DNA of 64,000 nucleotides, taken from positions 62,001 to 126,000 of the forward strand of contig OZ037773.1 of the NCBI GenBank assembly GCA_964035545.1, in the 5' to 3' direction. The notes beneath the pieces were generated by a model, which made no database searches, was not told the origin of the DNA, and saw only the letters and a list, made by a program, of their open reading frames with translations. The position numbers and the translations under genes were made by a program. This document shows positions 23,290 through 32,859 of the stretch, one piece after another. Numbering within the stretch: the stretch's first letter is position 1; each line of letters starts with the position of its first letter. The stretch is from Bugula neritina. Taxonomy: Eukaryota; Bryozoa; Gymnolaemata; Cheilostomatida; Bugulidae.

Positions 23290-24167
23290 TTGTATTGCAA
23301 GCGCGCTACTATGCTACTCGCTGTAAGTTCAGTCTGCAACGAACATCCGGGCTGCCAAAGCGTAAAGCCACAGCCAATGGGCGAGGGCGTGCTGCTATCT
23401 AATTATTGAATTGACTACTAGCAGTCGTTGCGTAGGCGGGAATCAAACGATGCGATAACTTAGTTGAATGAAACGTTATGCTAAACGCAACACTGAATGC
23501 CTGATCAACTATTAGGTATTCATCACACATTGGTAATTTTACTACTGGAATTAATTATTGTAAGTGCTAACTTGACAGTTGGTGACTATGTTTAGTTGTC
23601 GATTGGTGTGTTGCAGTAGTGTAGTAGTAGTACGTAGAAACTGTCATAAAAAACGTCAACGTATACACATTTATCACTACTTTAAATTTGAATAAGAGTT
23701 GAAATGTTGTTCATCAAATTCAATTTTGAGGACAAACGGTATTTTGATTTAAATTCAATGATAATACTAAATCTAATTGATTTTCATTTTTTTCGAATTT
23801 GATATTTAAATTTCAATCATCATCATATTTAAGTTTATATTTATATTTATTATCCATTATGATTATCATTATGATTGTCATTATGATCATCATTTGAATA
23901 GTAATGAATCATGATATAAATAACATTAACTGATTACATTTACTGATCAAACAGCAAATGTTGTAAATGTAACAAGTACAACTACAAGTGCTAACCCTGG
24001 TCTAATAGTAATATAAGTTTTCACTAGAGGCTTCCCTCTCTATAGGTATAGGCATTTTAGTTGCTGCGGAAGTGCTACGTCAACTGAGATAATAATAAAC
24101 TGTAGCAATGCTGTTATGATTTTTGTTATCATTATGATTAACTAAGTGATTATCATTAATGACCATG
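23290..24167. other. Non-coding DNA between hAT element and E3
   Basis: No ORF, RNA gene or transposon ends recognised. 23290-23460 is less AT-rich. 23810-23910 has imperfect ATTATGATCATC-like repeats. CATG at 24164-24167 is the left target duplication of E3. Confidence 0.5.
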
Positions 24168-24473
24168 TGTTATGTTTTTCAGTTTTAGGGTTGATATGCT
24201 ATCCAGAGAGTCTATTTATCTAGTATAGAACTGCACCAGGCTAAGTCGAGTGAACGAGTATATTTTATACACAACTATACATTATAAAAACACGATACAT
24301 TATTTCTAACAAGTTACACATCTAATCTATTTCACACTCTAGCTTCGACTGAGTTAGCAGCGGGAAACTACAATTGCTGCTAACTATCAACTACGCTAAT
24401 TGGCTATCCATTGTTCCGGGTCAATTACGCGACCCCACATGTTGTGCTGCTGGTAGTTCCACGAACCACCACA
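24168..24473 (-). repeat. E3 3' LTR
   Basis: 306 bp, TGTTATG to CCACCACA on the plus strand. It appears identical to the right LTR. In element orientation it holds a TATA-like TGTATAAAATATAC. Confidence 0.93.
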
Positions 24474-24484
24474 CCGCCCCCACC
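24474..24484 (-). other. E3 polypurine tract
   Basis: Minus strand GGTGGGGGCGG, directly next to the 3' LTR. It is the expected primer for plus-strand DNA synthesis and is identical to the tract at 57638-57648. Confidence 0.8.
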
Positions 24485-24759
24485 AGCAGAAAGCCATCTT
24501 TCTGATATATATAAAAAAAACATTCAATAGTAATTGTATACATCAGTGGACAAAAAAAATACATAATATACAGGAAGAGACATAATAATAGACAGAGTCA
24601 TGGTAGCGATCCGTTGCATACAATTGGCCAGCTGTAGATAGACGAGGAATACTAGCTAGCTGTGGTAGTAGACAAGGATTAACCTGTCTAGCAGTTAAGC
24701 ATTTGCACGAGTTTGGTTCCTCACCAAATGTGGAGTTGCGGAGTATTCTGGGTAGCATA
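24485..24759 (-). other. E3 3' untranslated region
   Basis: Between the ORF3 stop and the polypurine tract. A 78-codon ORF (24543-24779) overlaps it but has no recognisable motif and no counterpart seen in E4 or E5. Confidence 0.5.
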
Positions 24760-25836
24760 CTAGAGTCCTTGTTGGGCACGCCGGTGCTTGGCTTGGCATG
24801 TACGCAGTTTCCGTTTCATACGGCATACGGATCCCTTCAGCTGGAAGAGTCCTGTGGTAGTGTTAAGTAGATCTGGTGCCAGCTGGGTGAACTCTTCTTG
24901 TAGTCGTAGGAGGCGTTCTTCTACTGTAGCTAGTCGTACTGGGTCTGGGGACGGTGTCCGTCTGCGGCGTAAGGGTGGACTGGGGGACCTGGTCCGTCTC
25001 TTCGCCGGGGTAGGGGAGATCTCTCCTTCTTCTGGATATGTAGTTTCCTCGGGGGTGTATGTAATTGGAGGGCGGTCAGACACCAACGGAGATTGTTGTC
25101 GGGCGTTGTCTAACACACGTTGGAACCCCGAGGATAGAACTGCTAATAGCATGGCCTTCTTTACCAGAGGTCGTATATATGTGAGGAACTCCGGGTACAG
25201 CTTAGCGTCGACCACATAGTTTTCTCCAGGGAAACAGCCCGCCGCTCTGTGTCTGGTGACGGGGTAGGGATACACATCATTGTACCCGCAGGGGCAGAAG
25301 GTCAGTAGGAGATGAGCATTGACGTGTAGTTTAAGGGAGCGGTGGGAGGCGCAATCTTCACCACAGATCTGGCATCTCGTCCGTCCTCTGGACCCCCAGG
25401 CTGTTTCTATTTCTTCTTCGGTTTGTGGAGACACCCACCGCCAACGGCGGCGTAGTGGCTCAGGCCGGTCACCACTAGCATAGTCCTCCGGATACGGAGC
25501 GGGAAGTGTTCTATCCCGTACCCTGGTTGTAGCGGGTCGAGTGTAATCTGAAAAAGTTTCAACAGTGTTAGTACAGTACACTGCTGTGTTGTCAGCTTGA
25601 ACAGCTTGGCAACTCCTAATTCAGTTACCTCGTAGAGATTAATGATAGTGAATAGTCAGATAGAACCGTATTGCAATGAGATTATAAAAATCTCTAAGTC
25701 AAACTGAGTTCTTACTACGGTATTTCACTAACCTATCTCCAGCTCGATTGACTCAGTGAGTCAGAGCTGAGCGATGCAATCTAGTTTCGTATTAAGATAT
25801 AGTTAACTCACCCCACGATCTGTTGTCGTAAGACAT
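24760..25836 (-). CDS. E3 ORF3: spliced zinc-finger/coiled-coil accessory protein
   Basis: I propose two exons: 25836-25812 (25 nt, ATG then seven codons plus one base, donor G|GTGAGT) and 25547-24760 (acceptor TTTTTCAG). They are joined in phase 1 across a 264-bp intron, giving 270 codons and no internal stop. Residues 67-87 form a classical C2H2 finger (C-x2-C-x12-H-x3-H). Residues 93-113 form a C-x-C-x12-H-x4-C finger. 190-211 is Arg/Ser/Pro-rich and NLS-like. About 214-260 is heptad-rich and probably coiled coil. No signal peptide or membrane span, so it is not an envelope protein. It occupies the env position after pol. Probably a nuclear nucleic-acid-binding accessory factor; function unknown. 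Relatives occur in E4 and E5. Confidence 0.72.
25548..25811 (-). other. E3 ORF3 intron
   Basis: GTGAGT at 25811 down to a pyrimidine-rich CAG ending at 25548. Equivalent introns are 269 bp in E4 (56345-56613) and 265 bp in E5 (59216-58952), all phase 1. Confidence 0.7.
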
Positions 25837-25860
25837 ACTGAATATGTGAAATGGTTTGAA

Positions 25861-28800
25861 CTACTGCTTAGAAACACGTCTACTCTTGACTACATCAGCG
25901 TATGAAAAGATCGAGCAACGTGGTTGGGGTGCGTGATTAAGACTTTGTGCACCCGGCGGATGAATTTTGTTTCTACTTCCGTCGATACAAAAGTTGATAT
26001 TTCCGTGGTGTTGACAACTCCCACATTTGCTCGATTCTTTTCTCGTACGGTTTTCCCCTAGACTTTCATGTGTGCCGCTTTTAACGCAGTCACATACGAA
26101 GTCCTTCAAGTATGCGGGGGGTTGCCTCGTACGCTGTCCCCTTTCTAGGGGGGGGTGACACGCTTGCCGGTTCGTTAGTAGGGGCCTCTAATGGCGTCTC
26201 TACTTCACCGTCAGCAGTCACCTCTTCTTGTTCTCCGGATGCAGCCCCTCCCTCCGTGGGGTTTTGCACTTCCGGAACCGGCTCGGTTTCTGGAAGTGAT
26301 GGAATCAGACTTGGCGGTGGCGGACACGCTTCTGTTGGCAGAAGCTGCCGCTCCTCTCTCACCAAGTTTTCTTCCCGCGGTATGACCACTTCGTATTCAG
26401 GTCCATGCCGCCGTCGCCCGCGCGTTGTTGTCTGCCTTCTGGGCTCTAACAACGGGGGGGCTTCTCCCACCCCGCCGGGGCTAGCCCAATACGGTTTCAA
26501 GCGAGACTCATTCTGGATAGACACCTGTCCTGAGCGCTCAATCTTGTACGTATGATTGGGCATAGCCTCGACGACCACGTAGGGGCCTACGAACTTAGGC
26601 TTCAGCTTATCAGCCTGTCCGCGGCGCCTACGGTAATTGACCATCCACACCTTATCTCCTCTTTGATAGAGGGGTGGTTCATCGGAATCTTCGTGCCGCA
26701 CCTTCCACTGCTGTTGACGCAGTATCTCGTGTGCGGCCTTCATCCGTTCCACTAGTTCACTGGCATACTCGTGGATTGAGTTATCCTGCTCTGGAACGTG
26801 ATAGGTGAGATGGTCAGGGACACGAGTCTCTCTCCCGAGCATCAAGAGGTTTGGGGTCTCACCAGTACTGGTGTGTGGGGTGCTACGGTATGCACGCATG
26901 ACTTGCGGCAACACCGTATCCCATTCCTCTTGACCTCGTCCAAGGAGGAGACTCCGGAGTGCATCACCTAGCATCCGGTTGTTGCGCTCCACCACCCCGT
27001 TACCTTGGGGGTGGTAGGGGGTGGTCCTGCTCTGATTTACTCCCCAGAGGTGGCAAAGGTCGCTCATCAGTTGAGACTGGAATTGAGCGCCTTGATCAGA
27101 GTGTATCTGTTCGGGAAGCCCAAAATAACAGAATACATGTTGGTCTAGTGCCCTGGCCACTGTTGGGGCTGATGCATCTGGGATAGCCAGAGCATCCGCC
27201 CACCTAGTAAAGTGGTCGGTTAGTACTAGGATCCAATTATTGCCTCTGGGGGTCAGGGGCATGGGTCCGACCAGGTCTACAGCGACTACTTGCCAGGGCC
27301 TGCCAGCATATAGCCTCCGCCGTCCTGCTTCACCAGGGGGGCGGCTATGCTTACTGGCCTGGCAGATCTCACACTGTTTGACTCTGAGCCGGACGTCACG
27401 CTCCATCTGCGGCCAATACCACCGGAGTCGTAATTTGGATATCACTCGCTTGACCCCTGCGTGGGCCTGCTTGTGAGTATCCCAAATCAACTCACGGCGG
27501 ATGGCTGTGGGGCAGACTACCCTCTTCCTTTCCGGGTGTCTGCCGCTGGCAGCTAGAGAGATGGTTAGCAAACCATCCTGCCCGATCCGCAGCGAGTCCC
27601 AACGCTGACAGTATAGCCGGAACTCGGCGCATCCCTGTCTTATGCGTTCCTCGCTGGGTCGTCGCCCTTCCCGTTTGGCCCGGTATATGTCTGCCACGAC
27701 TCCAGGCAGTTCTTCTTGGAGCTTCTTCAGCTCTCGAACATTACCGGCCAGTACAGGGTTGGCGCGGAGGTTTTGCACATCCTCCGGGGACTCATCAACT
27801 CTCTGCCTGAGTTGACCTTGATCCCAGTCAAACGGTGCTCCGTGATGAGCCAGCGTCTCCAACTCGCATCGTGGGGGACCTCCATCCCTCCTCTCGATGT
27901 TGAGACACTGTTTGCAACCTCCGTCAGGTCGGCGACTCAACCCATCCGCATTGCTGTGTCTCTTGCCCGGTCGATGTTCGATCCGGTACGAGAATTCAGC
28001 TAGGATTTCGAGCCACCGGGCGACCTGACTAGAGGGCTCTGCTCTCCTGCACAACCAGATCAGCGAGGCATGATCCGTACGCAGCCGGAACTTCCTGCCA
28101 TATAGGTATGGTCTGAAGTGCTTCACTGACTTGATTACTGCCAGCAGTTCCTTGCGGGTAGTGCAGTAATTTCGTTCAGCGGGAGAGAGAGACTTGCTGT
28201 AGTAGGCTACTACTACTTCTCGGCCTTCCTGCACTTGTGACAGCACAGCGCCAACATTCTGGTCACTGGCGTCCGTGTCTAGGATGTACTCCAGAGTGGG
28301 GTCTGGGTAGGCCAAGATGGGCGCCGTTAGGAGGCAGCCCTTGAGGCGGTCGAACGCTTCTTGTTCGACTGGGGTCCACTGCCACGTCACTCCCTTTGCG
28401 GTAAGCCGGTTTAAAGGCTGGGCTATGCCCGCAAAGTCTGGTATGTATTGCCTGTAATACCCTACCAGCCCCAAGAAAGCCCGGAGTCCGGTCAAGTCTT
28501 GGGGGGTGACCCAGTCTTCTACTGCCCGTACCTTTTCGGGATCCGTTGCCACGCCGTTTCGACCGACAACGTGCCCCAGGTACTTGACCTCCGGCTGCAA
28601 CAGAGCGCACTTGGAAGGTTTGAGCTTAAGACCGGCACGTCGGAGTCTCTCGAAAACCTCCTGCAGACGACTGACATGTGTCTCGAAGTCTGGAGAGATT
28701 ACGATGACATCATCGAGGTAGACCAGCAGTGTCTTCCAATGGAGTCCGCTAAGGACTTGTTCCATCAGCCTCTGGAAGGTGGCTGGGGCGGAGGTTAACC

Positions 28801-30490
28801 CGAAGGGCAGCACCTTCCACTTCCACAAACCGTCCCGTGTGATAAACGCCGCTTTCTCTTGGGCGTCGGGACTCAGAGGAACCTGCCAATAGCCGCTTAG
28901 CAAGTCTAACGTACTGAAGTACTTGCTGCCGGCTAGGGCGTCCAATGACTCGTCAATACGAGGTAGAGGGTAGGCGTCCTGTATGGTTACGCTATTGAGT
29001 TTGCGGTAGTCCACACAGAACCGCCAACTGCCGTCTTTCTTCCGGACCAGTACGACTGGCGAGCTCCACGCACTATGGGCGGGCTCTATCAGTCCCCGGT
29101 CCAGAAGATCCCGTACTTGTCGGCTAACCTCCTTCTCTTTCTCCGGCCCCAGCCTGCGTGTGGGCTGCCGGACAGGGACTGTCCCTGCAGTCAGCGGTAT
29201 TTCGTGTCTGACAATTCCAGTCAGTCCCACGTCATGCTCTCCGCTGCTGAACACATCACCGTAGTCGCGTAGTAACTTGGCCATAGCCTGGCGCTCTCTG
29301 TTACTCGCGCAGCCGCCACTGGCTGTTTCGTATAACTCCCGGAGATGTGTTGGGACTGCCCCTCGTCCCTGAATAGGGTGTCGAGAGAGTGCCTCCGTCG
29401 CATCACCCAGCGACGGGCCTACGTCTCCCTCCTGAACAGAGTGAAAACGGCCCAGCATCGACCCAGCCGGGAGCTTGATAGGCTCGGTAAAGGGGTTGAC
29501 GCACTGCACTAAGATCTCCCCTTGTTCAGTCAGCTGATTCAGACTGCTGGCAAGTTGGATCTTTTCGTGCGCGCCTTCAACCACCCCGAGTCCAGAGATC
29601 CGGCTACTATTCACCCTGCAGTGAATGGTAGCCCGGGAGCGGCCTGGTATGGTACGGTTGCGTACCACTTGCACACCTCCCACTAAAGGGCAGCCGAACT
29701 TGTCGACGCAGGCGAGTTCCCGCCCGGACATCATCATTGCAGATCTGCTAAAATCTATGTGACATCCGTGCCGTTTAAGGAACGGCATCCCGAGGATAGC
29801 ATCCTCCTTGAGCTGACTGACGATGAACGTCTCTTGGATCGTTTGATCGCGGACTCGTCCCGTCAGCTCAATTATACCATAGAAGGGAAGGCATGACCCG
29901 TCAGCTAGGGTGCCGTACTCCCCTTCGTATGCTTCCATCTCGCCCCTGACCCTAGCACTGAGGGTGTCGAAGAGTTGGCGGCTTAAGAGGTTTGTGGTAC
30001 AGCCCGAATCAATGAGAAAAGTAACAGCTTTGCCTTCCAGTTTACCGGGCAAGAAATAGCTGTTCCCATGGGGCTGCACCTGAACTCTCCCTTCAGGCCT
30101 TACTCTCGCAGGGAGTACCTCCCTCGCTTTGGGTCGCGAAGGAGGTCTCTTGGGGCGGTGATAGGTAGGCCTCGGGGGTGCCGAGGCTAGATTCTCAGCT
30201 ACCTTTGCGTGCTCCCATCCAGATTCTTGGACTTGTAGCCCTGTGAATCTGTTGTGAAGGGGCATAGAAAAGGCAGCCGCGGGGCGAAGCCCCTTGCTGG
30301 TCCGTCGTGGCTGTTGCCACTGTTGGTTGCCAGTACGCGGTACCCGTCTGGGTGACCTGCGTTTCTTCTTCCCTAGAGGTTTCGTCGGCCCGCGGAAGGT
30401 GGGAACATCTGCGGGCCGCGGTAGTTTAACCCCTGATTTAGGAAGGGACAATATCGGCGGAAATGTCCTTGATTTCCGCACTCCCAGCAA
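25861..30490 (-). CDS. pol: E3 pol polyprotein (PR-RT-RNase H-IN plus Cys-rich tail)
   Basis: The main frame runs 30490-26090 (1466 codons). Retropepsin D-S-G is at residue 161. RT has V-D-Y-R-K-L-N-S (about 493-500) and intact Y-L-D-D (591-594). RNase H acidic residues are near 740, 781, 806 and 849. The integrase HHCC domain spans about 1006-1043. Its core has D1072, D1132 and E1168 with D-35-E spacing. A G-P-Y module lies near 1270. These enzymes mature Gag-Pol, copy RNA to DNA and integrate it. Pol is in the -1 frame to gag and overlaps it by 118 nt. An 8-G run at 26148-26155 (seven bases in relatives) shifts the frame, so the conserved tail continues only in the overlapping frame 26109-25861, which holds a C-D-C...C-x-S-C...N-F-C cluster. 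The shift may be a real mutation or a sequencing error. Confidence 0.93.
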
Positions 30491-31332
30491 AAACTGACTG
30501 TTTCTCCCTGTGGCGGCGCCGATGGCCGCATGGGCTCAGGGGCGGTACTCACTGGGTTTTGTGGTGTCAGTGTTGCTATCAGCTTGGCTAGCATGTCCGT
30601 CAGTTGAGTGACTTTTGATGCCGTCGCCAACTGGGACACGGCAGCCGCGGCGGGGGTTTCCTCCCCTTGTCCCGCGGCCGTGTCTGCGCGGTCTATCTCC
30701 ACTTGGCGGGAGCTTCCGCGACTTTTATGCATTTGGTTAGCTAGGAGGTAAGCTTCCCCCTCAGTCAGAGCATCTTCAACGGTGGTGACTCCCCTAGCTA
30801 GAAACTGGTGGTGGAGACCCAGATCGTCGACAGATGCTATGAAAGCGTCGAGGGTGTACCTCTCGCGGTTGACTGGGGGCAAGTCGCTGTACGCGATCTG
30901 TGCCAGCTTCATGACCGCGGCGGCATGCTCCCGCAGCGGGGTGCGGGGATCACGCCGCAACCTCTGCAATCGGGACCTGGCATCTGTAGCAGAGAGGCCA
31001 AAGCGGGCCCGCAGAGAAGCAAAGATATTATCAATGTCTACGCCCAGCCCATAGGGCTTGGCTTTGTCCATCAATGCCATTCTAAGCTTCAACAGGGCCA
31101 CCCTAGGGGGCCACTGAGCGACGTCCATTACGTCGCTAAACTCTTGGATAAATTGTTCCACCTCCTCTTCACCCGTGAAGGTGGGCGCCTTTAACCTGTA
31201 GCGGTCTTCAGCTAGTTCTCGCGGAACCCTTCGCTCTTCTACTACATGGTTAACAGGCATTGTCTCTACAGCATTGTCTCTACGCTCACCTTCGATTGCC
31301 GGTGGTTGAGTTCCAGCATTTTCAGTCTCCAT
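30373..31332 (-). CDS. gag: E3 Gag (capsid and CCHC nucleocapsid)
   Basis: 319 codons, with the ATG 12 nt downstream of the primer-binding site. Residues about 50-200 form a Ty3-type gag capsid region, sharing the P-T-F-T-G-E-E-E-V-E-Q-F block with the other elements. C282-x2-C285-x4-H290-x4-C295 is a zinc knuckle for RNA packaging. The frame is intact and ends inside the pol overlap. It should assemble the cytoplasmic particle in which reverse transcription occurs. Confidence 0.93.
   Translation of the reverse strand: METENAGTQPPAIEGERRDNAVETMPVNHVVEERRVPRELAEDRYRLKAPTFTGEEEVEQFIQEFSDVMDVAQWPPRVALLKLRMALMDKAKPYGLGVDIDNIFASLRARFGLSATDARSRLQRLRRDPRTPLREHAAAVMKLAQIAYSDLPPVNRERYTLDAFIASVDDLGLHHQFLARGVTTVEDALTEGEAYLLANQMHKSRGSSRQVEIDRADTAAGQGEETPAAAAVSQLATASKVTQLTDMLAKLIATLTPQNPVSTAPEPMRPSAPPQGETVSFCWECGNQGHFRRYCPFLNQGLNYRGPQMFPPSAGRRNL
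30386..30430 (-). promoter_or_regulatory. E3 gag-pol -1 ribosomal frameshift signal
   Basis: Minus-strand slippery heptamer GTTAAAC (30430-30424) sits in the gag frame as G TTA AAC. A 5-nt spacer TACCG follows, then a perfect 8-bp hairpin CGGCCCGC/GCGGGCCG (30418-30411 with 30393-30386) with a 17-nt loop. The pol frame is -1 relative to gag and open across the site. The same heptamer is known as a nidovirus frameshift site. The hairpin and spacing recur in E5 and, decayed, in E1. Confidence 0.75.
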
Positions 31333-31344
31333 CTTGGATGCACT

Positions 31345-31362
31345 ATCCCACCGCTGCCACCA
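31345..31362 (-). other. E3 primer-binding site (tRNA-Leu)
   Basis: Minus strand TGGTGGCAGCGGTGGGAT, one base after the LTR. It is the complement of the 3' end ATCCCACCGCTGCCA plus CCA, which from memory is that of animal tRNA-Leu. Confidence 0.85.
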
Positions 31363-31363
31363 C

Positions 31364-31669
31364 TGTTATGTTTTTCAGTTTTAGGGTTGATATGCTATCC
31401 AGAGAGTCTATTTATCTAGTATAGAACTGCACCAGGCTAAGTCGAGTGAACGAGTATATTTTATACACAACTATACATTATAAAAACACGATACATTATT
31501 TCTAACAAGTTACACATCTAATCTATTTCACACTCTAGCTTCGACTGAGTTAGCAGCGGGAAACTACAATTGCTGCTAACTATCAACTACGCTAATTGGC
31601 TATCCATTGTTCCGGGTCAATTACGCGACCCCACATGTTGTGCTGCTGGTAGTTCCACGAACCACCACA
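31364..31669 (-). repeat. E3 5' LTR
   Basis: 306 bp, apparently identical to the 24168-24473 LTR. Followed by the target duplication CATG (31670-31673). It would drive transcription leftward. Confidence 0.93.
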
Positions 31670-31683
31670 CATGATTGAGATAT

Positions 31684-31998
31684 TGTTATAATTTCCACAA
31701 TTATAATAAGTATGGGGATTCGTGTATACTATAGTTATCCACGTTGCATTGCCAAACACCAGACGAGTAATTAAGAGAGAAGAAGATTTATTTCCCACAC
31801 TAAGTACACAAGTAAAAGTAGTATAGTTTTAGTAGCACACATATATAAAACATTTATCCTAGTACACTCAGCATCACGCTTTAACTGAATTGTATTATGA
31901 AACTGTCCGGAAGCCTTTCTGCTTCACCGGGGGTAATCACGTACTTAGTGGGGATTGGCTAGTGAGCACGTGGCGCTTACGCTTCACTGGCCACTACA
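31684..31998 (-). repeat. 3' LTR of copy B E1 element (E4-like family)
   Basis: TGTTATAATTTCC to GGCCACTACA. Inverted, it aligns with the E4 5' LTR over its first ~40 and last ~80 bases, with clear divergence between. Ten bases separate it from the right target duplication of E3. Confidence 0.8.
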
Positions 31999-32009
31999 CC
32001 GCCTCCTCC
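31999..32009 (-). other. Polypurine tract of copy B E1 element
   Basis: Minus strand GGAGGAGGCGG, adjacent to the 3' LTR. Confidence 0.7.
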
Positions 32010-32435
32010 AGCAGGGAGCCTACTTCCTGCTAAAAAAATGAGTGGGAGGGAAGCGTAAAAAAAAAACATGAATATATATATATATATAAAAAAATACGAT
32101 ACCGGAATAAAAATGTACATAAGAAAAAATACTAAGATACGTGTATCTTAGTGTTTTTTCTTGTGTGTACACAATTAATATCTTTCTAATCCTATTTACA
32201 AAATACAGTTTTCACAGCCCCGGTGGAGCACCAGGATGGAGGGAGACGGAGGAAATATATCCGGAGACGAAGGTGGTGTAGGGAGAGGGGAAAGAGTGTC
32301 ACACTAATCCTTAGTGGCACGTTTCAGCCGATTTATAGACTCCTGGAGGGACTTCAACTCGCTGCTTTTACTCTGAGAGCCAACAGATGCACTTCCCTCT
32401 CGAGCTCGTTGGTCCTTACTTCGACTTCCCGCAGG
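32010..32435 (-). other. 3' untranslated region of copy B E1 element
   Basis: Contains a short AT microsatellite (32074-32090). A minus-strand piece near 32300-32430 in another frame translates to a charged, heptad-like stretch and may be a frame-shifted continuation of the upstream ORF. No other feature. Confidence 0.4.
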
Positions 32436-32794
32436 TTACGGGCCAGTGGAGAGGAACGGGAGGGGAACTGATGAGGTCGATGTCTCCGGATCTTTACAAC
32501 ATAATTCTAGTGACAATCGACTGTTACTAGTCTGAGAGTCACAACTTTTATAAGGCACTCCAGAGACCAGTTGATTACGTGTAGACTGACCAAGAATGAC
32601 AGTGTCTAGCTCGAGATCTAACAGATCGTCGGCCATTACTGCGTCCTCATCGTCATTCACGTTAAACGTGGTCCCCAGTAACTCTGATTCAATCCGACTG
32701 ATTAGTTCAGAATTAACTGGCATCGGGCCTGTTTCCATAGATAGTAACACAAGACTTATACAGGCTTACCTGTGAACTTGGTATTGATCGACAT
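32436..32794 (-). CDS. ORF3-position acidic protein of E1, probably spliced
   Basis: I infer exon 1 at 32794-32770 (25 nt, ATG TCG..., donor ACAG|GTAAGC), a 41-bp intron (32769-32729, with a TTACTAT branch-like word, ending AACAG) and exon 2 at 32728-32436. Joined in phase 1 these give 105 codons. Exon 1 length and phase match ORF3 of E3 and E4, but the product differs. It has no zinc finger. It has an acidic, Asp/Leu-rich centre (D-D-E-D, D-D-L-L-D-L-E-L-D) and a Ser/Thr-rich end, like an activation or binding segment. An unspliced start at the internal ATG (32735) would also keep exon 2 open. Function unknown. Confidence 0.5.
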
Positions 32795-32859
32795 ACTCAA
32801 CGTTCAGTAGTGGTAGTTGTGAGCTTAAGAGGTAGTTGTGAAATACGTCTGCCCTTGGC

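Larger units (their letters stand above)
24168..31669 (-). mobile_element. E3: full-length, recently inserted Ty3/Gypsy element
   Basis: Minus-strand element of 7502 bp. It has two 306-bp LTRs in which I saw no difference, a CATG target duplication (24164-24167 and 31670-31673), a perfect tRNA-Leu primer site and a polypurine tract. Gag and pol are open except for one frameshift near the pol end, and ORF3 is open if spliced. Identical LTRs imply recent insertion. It is the best reference for reading the decayed relatives around it and may be, or recently have been, active. Confidence 0.95.

Noticed and set aside
24543-24779. 78-codon minus-strand ORF at the E3 3' end
   Set aside because: No motif, overlaps the end of ORF3, and no counterpart was seen in E4 or E5.
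24760-25836. Envelope gene, because of its position after pol
   Set aside because: No signal peptide, fusion peptide or membrane span. Zinc fingers and a basic Ser/Pro region point to a soluble nucleic-acid binder.
26560-26700. Chromodomain at the integrase C-terminus
   Set aside because: A G-P-Y module is visible, but the aromatic cage residues of a chromodomain are not, and a Pro-rich linker follows.
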